In this document: positions 24,533 through 32,767 of the stretch, piece after piece
Layout of the letters: each line of letters begins with the position of its first letter
How positions within the stretch are numbered: position 1 is the stretch's first letter
From: a bacterium
GTDB taxonomy: Bacteria > Bacillota_I > Bacilli_A > RF39 > UBA660
Direction: 5' to 3'
Assembly (NCBI GenBank): GCA_019421005.1
Contig: JAHZGA010000003.1
Span: 1-55,324 of the forward strand
DNA length: 55,324 nucleotides
Notes under the pieces: model-generated
What the model was told of the DNA's origin: nothing
What the model saw: the letters and a program-made list of their open reading frames with translations, nothing else
Database searches by the model: none
Program-made: the position numbers and the translations under genes

Positions 24533-24827
24533 CGTAATAACTCCAACCTTTCCATTCAAATTTTTGATTATTAGTATAAAAATCAATTATAGCTTTTAAA
24601 ATAGTTAACATATTATGATAATTAGGAACTGGTAATACCAGAAATCCTGTTATTAATCCTGGGGCAATTGCTAGTAGCGCAACTGTTAAACTTTTTAGAG
24701 GTAAGACTAGTAATAATATAAAAGTTACTACTAGTCCACTTCCAAATAAAATTAAATCAAATTTATTAAACAAACCAAATATTAGCATTGATTTTTTACT
24801 ATTAGCTGGAATTAAATATCCATTCAT
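24507..24827 (-). CDS. PrgI/VirB3-like T4SS membrane protein
   Basis: The 106-residue product has two hydrophobic segments (about 20-45 and 47-65). It ends with 'NYHNMLTILKAIIDFYTNNQ', then FEWKGWSYYD, which is characteristic of the PrgI family of Gram-positive conjugation modules (VirB3 counterpart). AGGTG lies 6 bp before the 24827 ATG; a GTG at 24836 is also in frame but lacks its own site. It sits between the VirB6-like and VirB4 genes, the usual VirB3 position. Confidence 0.87.
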   Translation of the reverse strand: MNGYLIPANSKKSMLIFGLFNKFDLILFGSGLVVTFILLLVLPLKSLTVALLAIAPGLITGFLVLPVPNYHNMLTILKAIIDFYTNNQKFEWKGWSYYDVRKKSKK

Positions 24828-24892
24828 TAGTATCACCTATCCTTTTTATCTATTTTTTCAAAATACAAAGTGTTTATAACAGATCTAATTTA

Positions 24893-26809
24893 TTACTGTT
24901 GTTGTCTTCCTCTATTAGCTGGGTTATTAGGACTATTCTCCCATTCAACTCTTGCATCAGCGTTCATTAAACGTGCGTCTCTTTCAGTAATCTGTTGATC
25001 TGATCCAGTTCCCGTATTTCGATTGTTACTATTATTATTATTATTTACATTAGAATTAATTCCTTGAAAATCACTATCAGTTGCGAGATCTGCCATTGCC
25101 CTATCAGCTTTTCTTATATCTGCTTTGGCACTCTCATCAATTCTAAATTGAGTTTTTATTGAATTAATTTGATCACTATAAACATTCGCCATAGATTTAT
25201 ATCTAGCAGCTTTACCAAATAATCTTTCTGCTTCGCTTTGATTTCCAGACTGTGCTGCTTGTTCAGCTTGAGCCCTAAAAAGATCTGCCGCATTCGATGC
25301 TGTATTTCTTTTTTCCTTTAAAACATCCATTTCAGCTTTAGCTCCTTTTTTTCCACCTAAAGTGTCGTAAACAGACCACGTTTTAAAATCCTTACCGAAC
25401 ATTCCTTTTGCTACGTTATTAGCACCTTTAGAAAACGATCCAAAGAACCCATCTTTTTCAGTTACACCTTTATGTCCAGTAAGTAGTCCTCCAACAGCAC
25501 CTCTAAATGCATGACCAGATTCTTTACCATATTTGGCGCCTGCATAAACTGCTCCAGCTGTTCCAACTGTTTTAGCAACACCAGGAACAGATGCTAATTT
25601 CTTGCTAGGGTTTAAAGTAAATCCGCCATCTAATTTAACGCCTATGATATTTTCAATTAATTTAGGTAATTGTTTTGCAAATAATAATGCTCCAAAAATT
25701 ATAAATATATAGATTAAGGAATTATGAATAAATCCACCACTTTGATCGGATACATCACCTTTAACATTAATATACATTTCAGGTAACATTTGAACAACAT
25801 ATAATGCAAAGAAAATAGCAATTAATCTTATAAACAAATCAAAATATGTTGTTAAGCATTGCTTTACCCATTTTTTAAAAATTCCACTACTTTTTGGCTC
25901 AGCATATGTAACAATAGGAATAGGTGCAATTAATTGTAAAAATGCTAACTTAACCAATCGTACAGCTATATCAAAACAAAACATAACCAATATCCAGGCT
26001 AAAAATCCGCCAGCTATTAAAGCCATAATTCCATGAAAATTAAACGTTGCTACCTTTTCGCCATCAATTTCTGATTTTGCTTTTATAATATCTGTATCAG
26101 TCAAAATATTGATATTCGTATCCTGATAAGCATATGATAATACATCAGAAATTTGTCCATCAAATGATGTACCAGTTGCAGCATTCAAAACTTCAGCGCA
26201 TTCATCTCTCATTACTAAATCTGAATTGCCTATATCATGCTTTGAATCAATTACCTCTCTTATATCAGAATTATCAGCTCCACTAAAAAGGTTATAACGA
26301 CATTCTTTGTTCTCGTCACTATTAAATATTGCAGGATTTGGTCCATAAAAAACTGATAAAGTCATAAAAGCCATATATTCTCCTTCGCTTTCGTAAGAAA
26401 TTACATCTCCTTGTTCCTCTTGACCAGCACCTAAAAAGAAATTAGGTATAACATTATTGGTCAAAATTAACCTTTGAATTTTCATTCCCATATCAAAGAT
26501 AAATGGTATTGAAACTAGTAAAATTAGCACAACACAAATATTCAAAACCAACTTTCCAATACCCTTATTCTTATCAGTAAACAAATCAGGATTTACTATA
26601 TAAGATATAAGTGAAAAAGTTAATTTAAATAACATTAATATTGCCAAAAGAACATATATTCTTGAACTGAAATCAGAAAATTGACTTTCAGTAAATAGTT
26701 CAACATTGGTTAAATCTATCAACAAATCATAAGCTTTTTCAGCAAACCAGAATACTGTGTTATCAAGCCATAAGAAGACTTGTTGAATTAAGGTAAGTCC
26801 CGAAAACAT
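24893..26809 (-). CDS. VirB6/TrbL-like polytopic T4SS channel protein
   Basis: The 638-residue product has several transmembrane helices (about 50-72, 85-108, 265-290, 320-345, 365-385). A ~150-residue outside loop with Cys residues lies between the second and third. The C-terminal ~230 residues are cytoplasmic, first Gly/Ala-rich ('KTVGTAGAVYAGAKYG'), then helical and finally Asn/Gln-rich. This layout fits VirB6/TrbL channel proteins. GAGGTGATT precedes the ATG. It lies 13 bp after the 294-residue pilin-like gene. Confidence 0.83.
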   Translation of the reverse strand: MFSGLTLIQQVFLWLDNTVFWFAEKAYDLLIDLTNVELFTESQFSDFSSRIYVLLAILMLFKLTFSLISYIVNPDLFTDKNKGIGKLVLNICVVLILLVSIPFIFDMGMKIQRLILTNNVIPNFFLGAGQEEQGDVISYESEGEYMAFMTLSVFYGPNPAIFNSDENKECRYNLFSGADNSDIREVIDSKHDIGNSDLVMRDECAEVLNAATGTSFDGQISDVLSYAYQDTNINILTDTDIIKAKSEIDGEKVATFNFHGIMALIAGGFLAWILVMFCFDIAVRLVKLAFLQLIAPIPIVTYAEPKSSGIFKKWVKQCLTTYFDLFIRLIAIFFALYVVQMLPEMYINVKGDVSDQSGGFIHNSLIYIFIIFGALLFAKQLPKLIENIIGVKLDGGFTLNPSKKLASVPGVAKTVGTAGAVYAGAKYGKESGHAFRGAVGGLLTGHKGVTEKDGFFGSFSKGANNVAKGMFGKDFKTWSVYDTLGGKKGAKAEMDVLKEKRNTASNAADLFRAQAEQAAQSGNQSEAERLFGKAARYKSMANVYSDQINSIKTQFRIDESAKADIRKADRAMADLATDSDFQGINSNVNNNNNSNNRNTGTGSDQQITERDARLMNADARVEWENSPNNPANRGRQQQ

Positions 26810-26822
26810 TTAATCACCTCTC

Positions 26823-27707
26823 TTAATAATCAGTTTTCACACCGCAAAAGATACTATCTTTATCAACATTATCGAAATCTATTTGAGTTAATACGAACTT
26901 AACTAATAGCGGTAATAATAATAATAACGCTAAAGCTACTATACGTCTAATAAAATTTTTCCAAGCTTTTTTCATCCCGTCATCTTTAGCGCCAGTAACA
27001 GCTCCTATAAAATCTTTTATTCCTAAAATCATTGTTAAAACGAATGCTGCAACAATAGCTAAATATAAAACTTTACTTATTTCATCGGCAACCTCTTTTG
27101 GAACCAATCCACACCCTTCTACCATTTCAGCAGTAGTGTTAGATTGTGGCTTATTACTATCTTTAACATACTTCTTTTTAAAATCTTCAATAGTTCTATC
27201 GCCTTGTCGATTATCATCCGCATCATCAGCATTTTTCCCACCAGATACAGCTGCAAAATTATAATATTTACATTTGTTTTTATCATCACCACAATACTTT
27301 TTCAATGTAGAACTAGGATTTTTTTTTGTTCCAGCTCCCAAATATCCTACTGAATTAACTTTTCCAGTTATTCCGCTTGAAGTTTGAGTATCAACCGTTA
27401 ACATCAGTTTAGGACATTTTTTATTCTTTAGCACCCATTCTTCAATTGATTTTTGGTTTTTTTCATCCAACGAAACACTATATCCACTACCTGGAGTAAG
27501 TGTAGTTTCTATTTTTTTTCCACCATTTGTTGCTTCAAACCTTACTCTGTGATATATTTCATGAATAACCTCATAATCACAAGCAATTGCTGCATATTTT
27601 TCTCCTTCAACAGAAAATATATTATTATTTTCATCACCTTTTACATTACCAATAAATAGAAATGAAAAAGCTATAATTATAAATCCTAATAAAATATTTT
27701 TTTTCAT
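26823..27707 (-). CDS. Secreted T4SS protein with a pilin-like C-terminal membrane domain
   Basis: The 294-residue product has a signal peptide (about 1-24). A Cys-containing ectodomain of about 170 residues follows, then two or three hydrophobic helices (about 205-280). The C-terminal region ('EISKVLYLAIVAAFVLTMIL', then FIGAVTGAKDDGMKKAWKNF) has the same plan as the two small VirB2-like proteins upstream: short helix, basic loop with a D/E-D-(D/G) turn, long helix, terminal Cys. It looks like a pilin fused to an ectodomain. GAGGAG precedes the ATG. It has its own promoter candidate (TTGCTT-17-TATTAT) after the terminator of the second pilin gene. Confidence 0.75.
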   Translation of the reverse strand: MKKNILLGFIIIAFSFLFIGNVKGDENNNIFSVEGEKYAAIACDYEVIHEIYHRVRFEATNGGKKIETTLTPGSGYSVSLDEKNQKSIEEWVLKNKKCPKLMLTVDTQTSSGITGKVNSVGYLGAGTKKNPSSTLKKYCGDDKNKCKYYNFAAVSGGKNADDADDNRQGDRTIEDFKKKYVKDSNKPQSNTTAEMVEGCGLVPKEVADEISKVLYLAIVAAFVLTMILGIKDFIGAVTGAKDDGMKKAWKNFIRRIVALALLLLLPLLVKFVLTQIDFDNVDKDSIFCGVKTDY

Positions 27708-27763
27708 TTATATCACTCCTCGTAATATAATAATTACAATTATACATAATATATTATAACATA

Positions 27764-27796
27764 AAAAAAAGCAATAATATATACCTTATTATCACT
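27764..27796 (-). terminator. Terminator between the second pilin gene and the rest of the T4SS unit
   Basis: AGTGATAATA and TATTATTGCT form a 10-bp stem with two G-T pairs, followed by seven Ts on the minus strand. It lies about 20 bp after the pilin stop, and its T-run overlaps the -35 of the next promoter. Confidence 0.75.
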
Positions 27797-27814
27797 TTTT
27801 TATTTTTGTTATAT

Positions 27815-28138
27815 TTATGCTTTTAAAATTTTATCAATACATTCAACAATATTACTTGAAGTTCCACCTTCAACAACTAAACCTACAACAAACTTAACAA
27901 TAACTACTACGAAGAATACAATTAAAGCCGCCAACAGTCTTGATAGAAAAGTTTTCCAACCTTTTTTTATATCATCTTCTTTTTGTTGAATAACAGCTTT
28001 TCCTAAATCTAACATTCCCCAGACAATTAATAAAATAGGAACACCTATATATATAAAGTTTATTACCATCGCTACTATATGTGCCAGTTGTTGAGGAATA
28101 CTAACTCCATCTCCACACGAAATATCTAATATAAACAT
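27815..28138 (-). CDS. VirB2/TrbC-like T4SS pilin candidate 2
   Basis: The 107-residue product has hydrophobic segments at about 17-45 and 65-95, with a basic 'QQKEDDIKKGWKTFLSRL' loop between them. Cys residues sit near each end (CGDG and ECIDK). It is clearly paralogous to the next gene upstream: LLIVWGMLDLGKA is identical in both. Small two-helix membrane proteins at the head of a T4SS locus fit the VirB2 role, a pilus or channel subunit. GGAGG precedes the ATG. A strong own promoter and a terminator isolate it, consistent with high expression. Confidence 0.8.
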   Translation of the reverse strand: MFILDISCGDGVSIPQQLAHIVAMVINFIYIGVPILLIVWGMLDLGKAVIQQKEDDIKKGWKTFLSRLLAALIVFFVVVIVKFVVGLVVEGGTSSNIVECIDKILKA

Positions 28139-28164
28139 AATTAAACCTCCTCGTTTCTAAATAT

Positions 28165-28193
28165 ATCTTACTTTAATTTTAAATATTTGTCAA
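28165..28193 (-). promoter_or_regulatory. Promoter of the second pilin gene
   Basis: On the minus strand TTGACA (28193-28188) and TAAGAT (28170-28165) are separated by 17 bp. It lies in the gap between the two pilin genes. Confidence 0.7.
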
Positions 28194-28255
28194 TATAATA
28201 ATTTAAAATTGACACTTATTTACTTAATTTATCATTATATTATTCATTATTTTAT

Positions 28256-28576
28256 TTAATAATCAATTAACTTATCAACGCATTCCGAAACACCATACAT
28301 TCCTGGTAAATCTGCTTTAGCTAAAATTCCTAAAACAAATTCTACTGCTACTGCTATAAAAAATACTAAAACAGCACTTAATAAACGTTTAAAAAACATT
28401 TTTTGGTGTTTCTTAATTTCATCTTCTTTCTGACTAATAGTTGCTTTTCCTAAATCTAACATTCCCCAAACAATTAATAAAATAGGAACACCTATATAAA
28501 AAGCCTTAATTAACATACTTACAATAACAGCTATTGTTTCTGGAATAGTAAAAGTTCCACAAGTAATATCTAGCAT
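28256..28576 (-). CDS. VirB2/TrbC-like T4SS pilin candidate 1
   Basis: The 106-residue product shares LLIVWGMLDLGKA, the following Q-K-E-D-(D/E)-I-K-K loop and the terminal Cys with the next gene. It has the same helix-loop-helix membrane plan. It is the first gene of the T4SS locus. The strong promoter upstream of it could drive the whole set. A shared N-terminal Cys (DITCG here, DISCG in its paralogue) and C-terminal Cys may form a disulfide that joins the ends. The pilin role is inferred from size, topology and position. Confidence 0.8.
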   Translation of the reverse strand: MLDITCGTFTIPETIAVIVSMLIKAFYIGVPILLIVWGMLDLGKATISQKEDEIKKHQKMFFKRLLSAVLVFFIAVAVEFVLGILAKADLPGMYGVSECVDKLIDY

Positions 28577-28596
28577 AGTAACCCTCCTTCAATAAT

Positions 28597-28625
28597 ATTA
28601 TACTCATGTTTTAATCATAAATCAA
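28597..28625 (-). promoter_or_regulatory. Promoter at the head of the T4SS locus
   Basis: On the minus strand TTGATT (28625-28620) and TATAAT (28602-28597) have a 17-bp spacer. AAGGAGGG of the first pilin gene follows. No operator-like palindrome was seen nearby. Confidence 0.7.
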
Positions 28626-28738
28626 TCAAATTCATGAAATTTATTATTATGAAGTTTATTTTTTACTTGAATATTATTTTAAATTCAAAATATATTATCT
28701 ACGTTATATCTATATATAGGTTTTTATACATTATAATA

Positions 28739-30709
28739 TTAGATTTTATCTAAAAATTCTTTCTCATTCCAAATGGTAATACCAAGTTTTAATGCTCTAT
28801 CATATTTACTACCAGGGTTTTCTCCTACAATAACAACATCTGTTTTACTAGTAACAGTATCTGTTACTTTGCCACCACCCATTTCAATCTTTTCTTTGGC
28901 ACTTCTTCTAGTTAATTCATCTAAAGATCCAGTTATAACAAAATTTTTATTAACAAAATTTTCATTTATTACTTCTTCTTGACCTTTATATTTCATATTA
29001 AGTCCCAATTCTTTTAGTTCATCTATCAATTTTAAATTTTGTTCATTATTAAAATATTCAACAACACTTTTAGCAATAATCTTACCTATATCAGTTATTT
29101 CTAATAATTCTTCATAATCAGCGTTTTTTAACTCATCTATATTATGATAGTTTTTAGCTAAAATTTTAGCCGTTTTATTACCTACATATCTTATTCCTAA
29201 TGCGAATAATAATCTTTCCAAAGAATTTTCTTTGCTTTTTTCAATACTATTTAATAATTTATTGATACTTTTATCTCCAAAACCTTCTAATTCCATTAAA
29301 GATTTTTTATGATTTTTTAAAGTATAAAAATCTGTTACCTTTTTTAAAAAACCTAAATTATAAAAGTCTTCTACTATTTGCTCTCCAAATCCATCTATAT
29401 TCATAGCATCTCTGCTAGCATAATGAATTAATCCTTCAATTTTTTTAGCATCACAATGTTCATTAACACAATAATAAGCCGCATCTTTTTTCACTAATTT
29501 AGAATTACATATTGGACAAGTATCTGTCATAACAAAACTTTTTTCAGTTCCATCACGTCTTTCAATTTTAGGTTCAACTACTTCTGGGATAACATCACCA
29601 GCTTTTTTAATTGAAACAATATCCCCTATTTTTATATCTTTCAATTTTACATATTCTTCATTGTGTAAAGTTGAACGAGATACAACAGATCCAGCTACTC
29701 TAACAGGTTCTAATACCGCATTAGGAGTTACTTGTCCAGTTCTACCAACACTGAAAACAATATCTTTTAATTTAGTTAAAACTTCCACTGCTGGAAATTT
29801 ATATGCAGTTGCCCATTTTGGTGATCTACTAGTTAATCCTAATTTCTGTTGACCTCTTATGCTATCTAATTTAATAACAATCCCATCTATTTCATATTCA
29901 AGTTCATTTCTATGTTTACTCCAATAATCAATAAATTCTAAAACTTCATCAATATTTTGGGCACATGCATTTTTAGGGTTAACATTAAAACCTAGTTCTT
30001 TTAAAAAACATAATGCTTCATAATGACTTTCTATATTATAATCTAAAGGATTAGGTAAATGATACATTATACTAGCCAAATTACGGCTAGCAGCAATTTT
30101 AGAATCCATTTGTCTTACACTACCGGCTGCTGCATTTCGTGGATTAGCAAATAATTCTTCATTGTTTTTTTCTCTTTCATTATTTAGTTTATTAAAAGAA
30201 GCTTTACTCATATATATTTCACCACGAACTTCTATATCAATCTTTTGATTTAAAGTTAGAGGAATCGTTTTAATTGTTTCAACATTATGAGTTATATCTT
30301 CTCCAACAACACCATCACCTCTAGTTGCCCCTCTTATAAGTTTTCCATCTTTATAAAGCACGGATACTGATAGACCATCTATTTTAAGTTCACAAACATA
30401 ACTAGGTTCACTTATTTCCTTTTTTATTCTTTCATCAAACGCTCTTATTTCAGTTTCATTAAAAACATTGCTTAAACTTAACATAGGAATTTCATGTTTA
30501 ACTTTTTTAAAACTGCTTATAACCTTTGTTCCAACTCTTCTAGTTGGACTATCATCTCTTATTAATTCTGGATGTTCTTTTTCAATTTCAATCAATTCAT
30601 TCATATAACGATCATATTCTTGATCAGTTATACTTGGCTTGTCTAAAGCATAATATTCATAATTAGCTTGATTTATTTTTTTTATCAGTGCTTCCATTCG
30701 ATTTTTCAT
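28739..30709 (-). CDS. ligA: NAD-dependent DNA ligase
   Basis: LigA seals nicks in replication and repair using NAD. The 656-residue product shows the adenylation site CELKIDGLSVS (Lys near 107). An OB fold follows, then a four-Cys zinc finger (CPICNSK...CVNEHC, near 400-425), helix-hairpin-helix repeats and a C-terminal BRCT domain (about 580-656). Length and order are standard. In many Bacilli it follows pcrA; here pcrA is 18 kb away. Confidence 0.98.
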   Translation of the reverse strand: MKNRMEALIKKINQANYEYYALDKPSITDQEYDRYMNELIEIEKEHPELIRDDSPTRRVGTKVISSFKKVKHEIPMLSLSNVFNETEIRAFDERIKKEISEPSYVCELKIDGLSVSVLYKDGKLIRGATRGDGVVGEDITHNVETIKTIPLTLNQKIDIEVRGEIYMSKASFNKLNNEREKNNEELFANPRNAAAGSVRQMDSKIAASRNLASIMYHLPNPLDYNIESHYEALCFLKELGFNVNPKNACAQNIDEVLEFIDYWSKHRNELEYEIDGIVIKLDSIRGQQKLGLTSRSPKWATAYKFPAVEVLTKLKDIVFSVGRTGQVTPNAVLEPVRVAGSVVSRSTLHNEEYVKLKDIKIGDIVSIKKAGDVIPEVVEPKIERRDGTEKSFVMTDTCPICNSKLVKKDAAYYCVNEHCDAKKIEGLIHYASRDAMNIDGFGEQIVEDFYNLGFLKKVTDFYTLKNHKKSLMELEGFGDKSINKLLNSIEKSKENSLERLLFALGIRYVGNKTAKILAKNYHNIDELKNADYEELLEITDIGKIIAKSVVEYFNNEQNLKLIDELKELGLNMKYKGQEEVINENFVNKNFVITGSLDELTRRSAKEKIEMGGGKVTDTVTSKTDVVIVGENPGSKYDRALKLGITIWNEKEFLDKI

Positions 30710-30802
30710 GTTATCACCATCCTAATAATAGTATACAACATTTTCTAGTGTTTTAAAAGAAAAGTTTATTGTTATTACCAGAAAACTTAAATTATGATAA
30801 AA

Positions 30803-30839
30803 TATTAATGTTCATTTAATAATTTTTTTATATTATAAT
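30803..30839 (+). promoter_or_regulatory. Response-regulator gene promoter with direct-repeat operator
   Basis: TATTAATGTTCATTTAAT (30803-30820) contains two heptamers spaced 11 bp apart, followed 13 bp later by TATAAT (30834-30839). The same 18-bp element, with 3 differences, lies before the beta-helix gene. This is the arrangement expected for an OmpR/PhoB-type regulator, suggesting autoregulation. Confidence 0.6.
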
Positions 30840-30851
30840 GGTGGTGATTTT

Positions 30852-31535
30852 ATGCGAATATTAATAATTGAAGATGAATATACTTTGGCTGATGTTATGG
30901 CATCAACTTTAAAAAAAGAAAATTATGAAGTAGACATTCAAACTGATGGAGAAATTGGATATTATAATGCTTTATCAAATATATATGATTTAATAATATT
31001 AGATGTTATGCTTCCTAATATGAATGGATTTGATATTTTAAAAAATTTAAGAAAAAATAATATTTCTAGTAAAATAATCATGCTTACAGCTAAAAGTACT
31101 TTAGAAGATAAGTTAGATGGATTAGAAAATGGTGCGAATGATTATATGACAAAACCATTTCATATAAAAGAACTTATTGCACGTGTAAATGTTCAGTTGA
31201 AAATATCAACAAATAAGGGAGAAAATATTATTAAATATCATGATTTAATTTTAAATACTTCAACTTCTAAACTAAAATGTGTTACAACTAATCAGACAGT
31301 TGAATTAGTTTGTAAGGAATTTGGAATAATTGAATATTTGATTAATAACCAAAATCAAATTCTTTCTAAAGAACAATTATATGATAAAATTTGGGGAATT
31401 GAAAATGAAATTGAGTCTAATAATTTAGAAGTTTATTTATCATTTTTAAGAAAAAAAATAGATGCAATTGGGTCAAAGGTAATCATTAAATCTCATCGTG
31501 GTCTTGGTTATAAATTGGAGAGTAAAGATGAATAA
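30852..31535 (+). CDS. OmpR-family response regulator
   Basis: The 227-residue product has a receiver domain with acidic residues in IIEDEY and the phospho-acceptor Asp51 in LIILDVMLPN. The conserved Thr (LTAKS) and Lys (TKPF) are present. A winged-helix DNA-binding domain follows (about 130-225, ending 'VIIKSHRGLGYKLE'). It overlaps the kinase gene by 8 nt. Residue set and length are normal for CiaR/VirR-type regulators. Confidence 0.96.
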   Translation: MRILIIEDEYTLADVMASTLKKENYEVDIQTDGEIGYYNALSNIYDLIILDVMLPNMNGFDILKNLRKNNISSKIIMLTAKSTLEDKLDGLENGANDYMTKPFHIKELIARVNVQLKISTNKGENIIKYHDLILNTSTSKLKCVTTNQTVELVCKEFGIIEYLINNQNQILSKEQLYDKIWGIENEIESNNLEVYLSFLRKKIDAIGSKVIIKSHRGLGYKLESKDE

Positions 31536-32715
31536 ACTTAAAAAGAAAATATTTTATTTAACTTTTTCAATTCTTTCTTTAAGTGTTTTTAGTTTTATAG
31601 TAGTTTTAAATGTTCAAAAATATATTGAACAAAAACATTTAATTGAAAACGATTTAAAAATTTCTAGTGAAAACAAATCAAAACCAAACAATCATGAGCC
31701 AATTAAATTTATGGATAAAGTTATATATACTGTAATTTTAGATAATACTAATAATATTAAGGATATAATTAATATGGCAAATGATAATTTAAAAGAAGAT
31801 GATATTAAAAAAATTGCTAGTGAAATATTAAATAGTAAATCATTAAAAAATAAATATATCGGATGTCTTTATTTTGAAGATTATTCTTATACTTATTTTA
31901 AAGGAAACTATTTAATTATTTTAGATAATCATGCTACTAAATCTAGTTTATTAAATACCTTTTATAATTGTACTCTTTTATTTATTATTTTAGAAATTGT
32001 TGTTTATATTGTATCAAAAATTATTACAAATTGGATAATAAAACCAGTTGTTTTAAGTTTTTCAAAGCAAAAACAATTTATTGCTGATGCCTCACATGAA
32101 TTAAAAACTCCTCTATCTGTTATTGTTGCCAGTAGTGAAGCTTTATCAAATTATCCAAATGAAAAAAAATGGTTAACTAATATTAAAAATGAAGCTGATA
32201 GAATAAATACTCTTATAAGTGATCTTTTAGATTTAACTACAAGTGAAAAAAAAGATATATATAATTTTAAAAAAGAAAATCTATCTAAAGTAGTAGAATT
32301 AGCTGTTCTTACATTTGAAGGAAAAGCTTTTGAAAATAATATTAAACTTGAAGAGAATATAAAAGAAAATATAATAATAAAATTTGATGAAAATTCTATT
32401 AAACAATTAATTGAAATATTACTAGATAACGCTATTAAACATGCTAAAAAAGGAAGTGTTATAAAAGTTTTTTTAACAACTTCATTTAATCAAATAATTT
32501 TAACTATTGAAAACGAGGGTGATGAAATACCTAAAGGTGAAGAGAAAAAAATATTTGAACGATTTTACCGAGTTAATAAATCAAGAAACAGAAAAGAAAA
32601 TAGATATGGTTTAGGTCTTGCAATTGCTAAAAATATAGTAACAAATCATAACGGAATTATTAAAGCAAAATCAAATAACGGAATAACAACTTTTAAAATT
32701 TTATTAAAAATTTAA
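31528..32715 (+). CDS. Membrane sensor histidine kinase
   Basis: The 395-residue product has transmembrane helices at about 9-28 and 145-168. A ~115-residue outside sensor region lies between them. The HisKA box FIADASHELKTPLSV has the phospho-acceptor His near 189. The ATPase domain carries the N box LLDNAIKHA, an F-box ERFYRVNKS and the G box YGLGLAIAKN. No clear HAMP domain is seen. The frame extends to 31498, but ATG at 31528 with GGAG 7 bp upstream overlaps the regulator's stop and is the better start. Confidence 0.95.
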   Translation: MNKLKKKIFYLTFSILSLSVFSFIVVLNVQKYIEQKHLIENDLKISSENKSKPNNHEPIKFMDKVIYTVILDNTNNIKDIINMANDNLKEDDIKKIASEILNSKSLKNKYIGCLYFEDYSYTYFKGNYLIILDNHATKSSLLNTFYNCTLLFIILEIVVYIVSKIITNWIIKPVVLSFSKQKQFIADASHELKTPLSVIVASSEALSNYPNEKKWLTNIKNEADRINTLISDLLDLTTSEKKDIYNFKKENLSKVVELAVLTFEGKAFENNIKLEENIKENIIIKFDENSIKQLIEILLDNAIKHAKKGSVIKVFLTTSFNQIILTIENEGDEIPKGEEKKIFERFYRVNKSRNRKENRYGLGLAIAKNIVTNHNGIIKAKSNNGITTFKILLKI

Positions 32716-32743
32716 TCTTCATTTAATTTTTAAATAATATAAT
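32710..32743 (+). promoter_or_regulatory. Beta-helix gene promoter with the same direct-repeat operator
   Basis: ATTTAATCTTCATTTAAT (32710-32727) repeats the 18-bp element found before the response regulator. It contains two identical ATTTAAT heptamers 11 bp apart, with TATAAT at 32738-32743. It overlaps the end of the kinase gene, so the downstream gene can be switched separately by the same regulator. Confidence 0.6.
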
Positions 32744-32767
32744 TATCAGGAGAAAGGAATGATTTAA

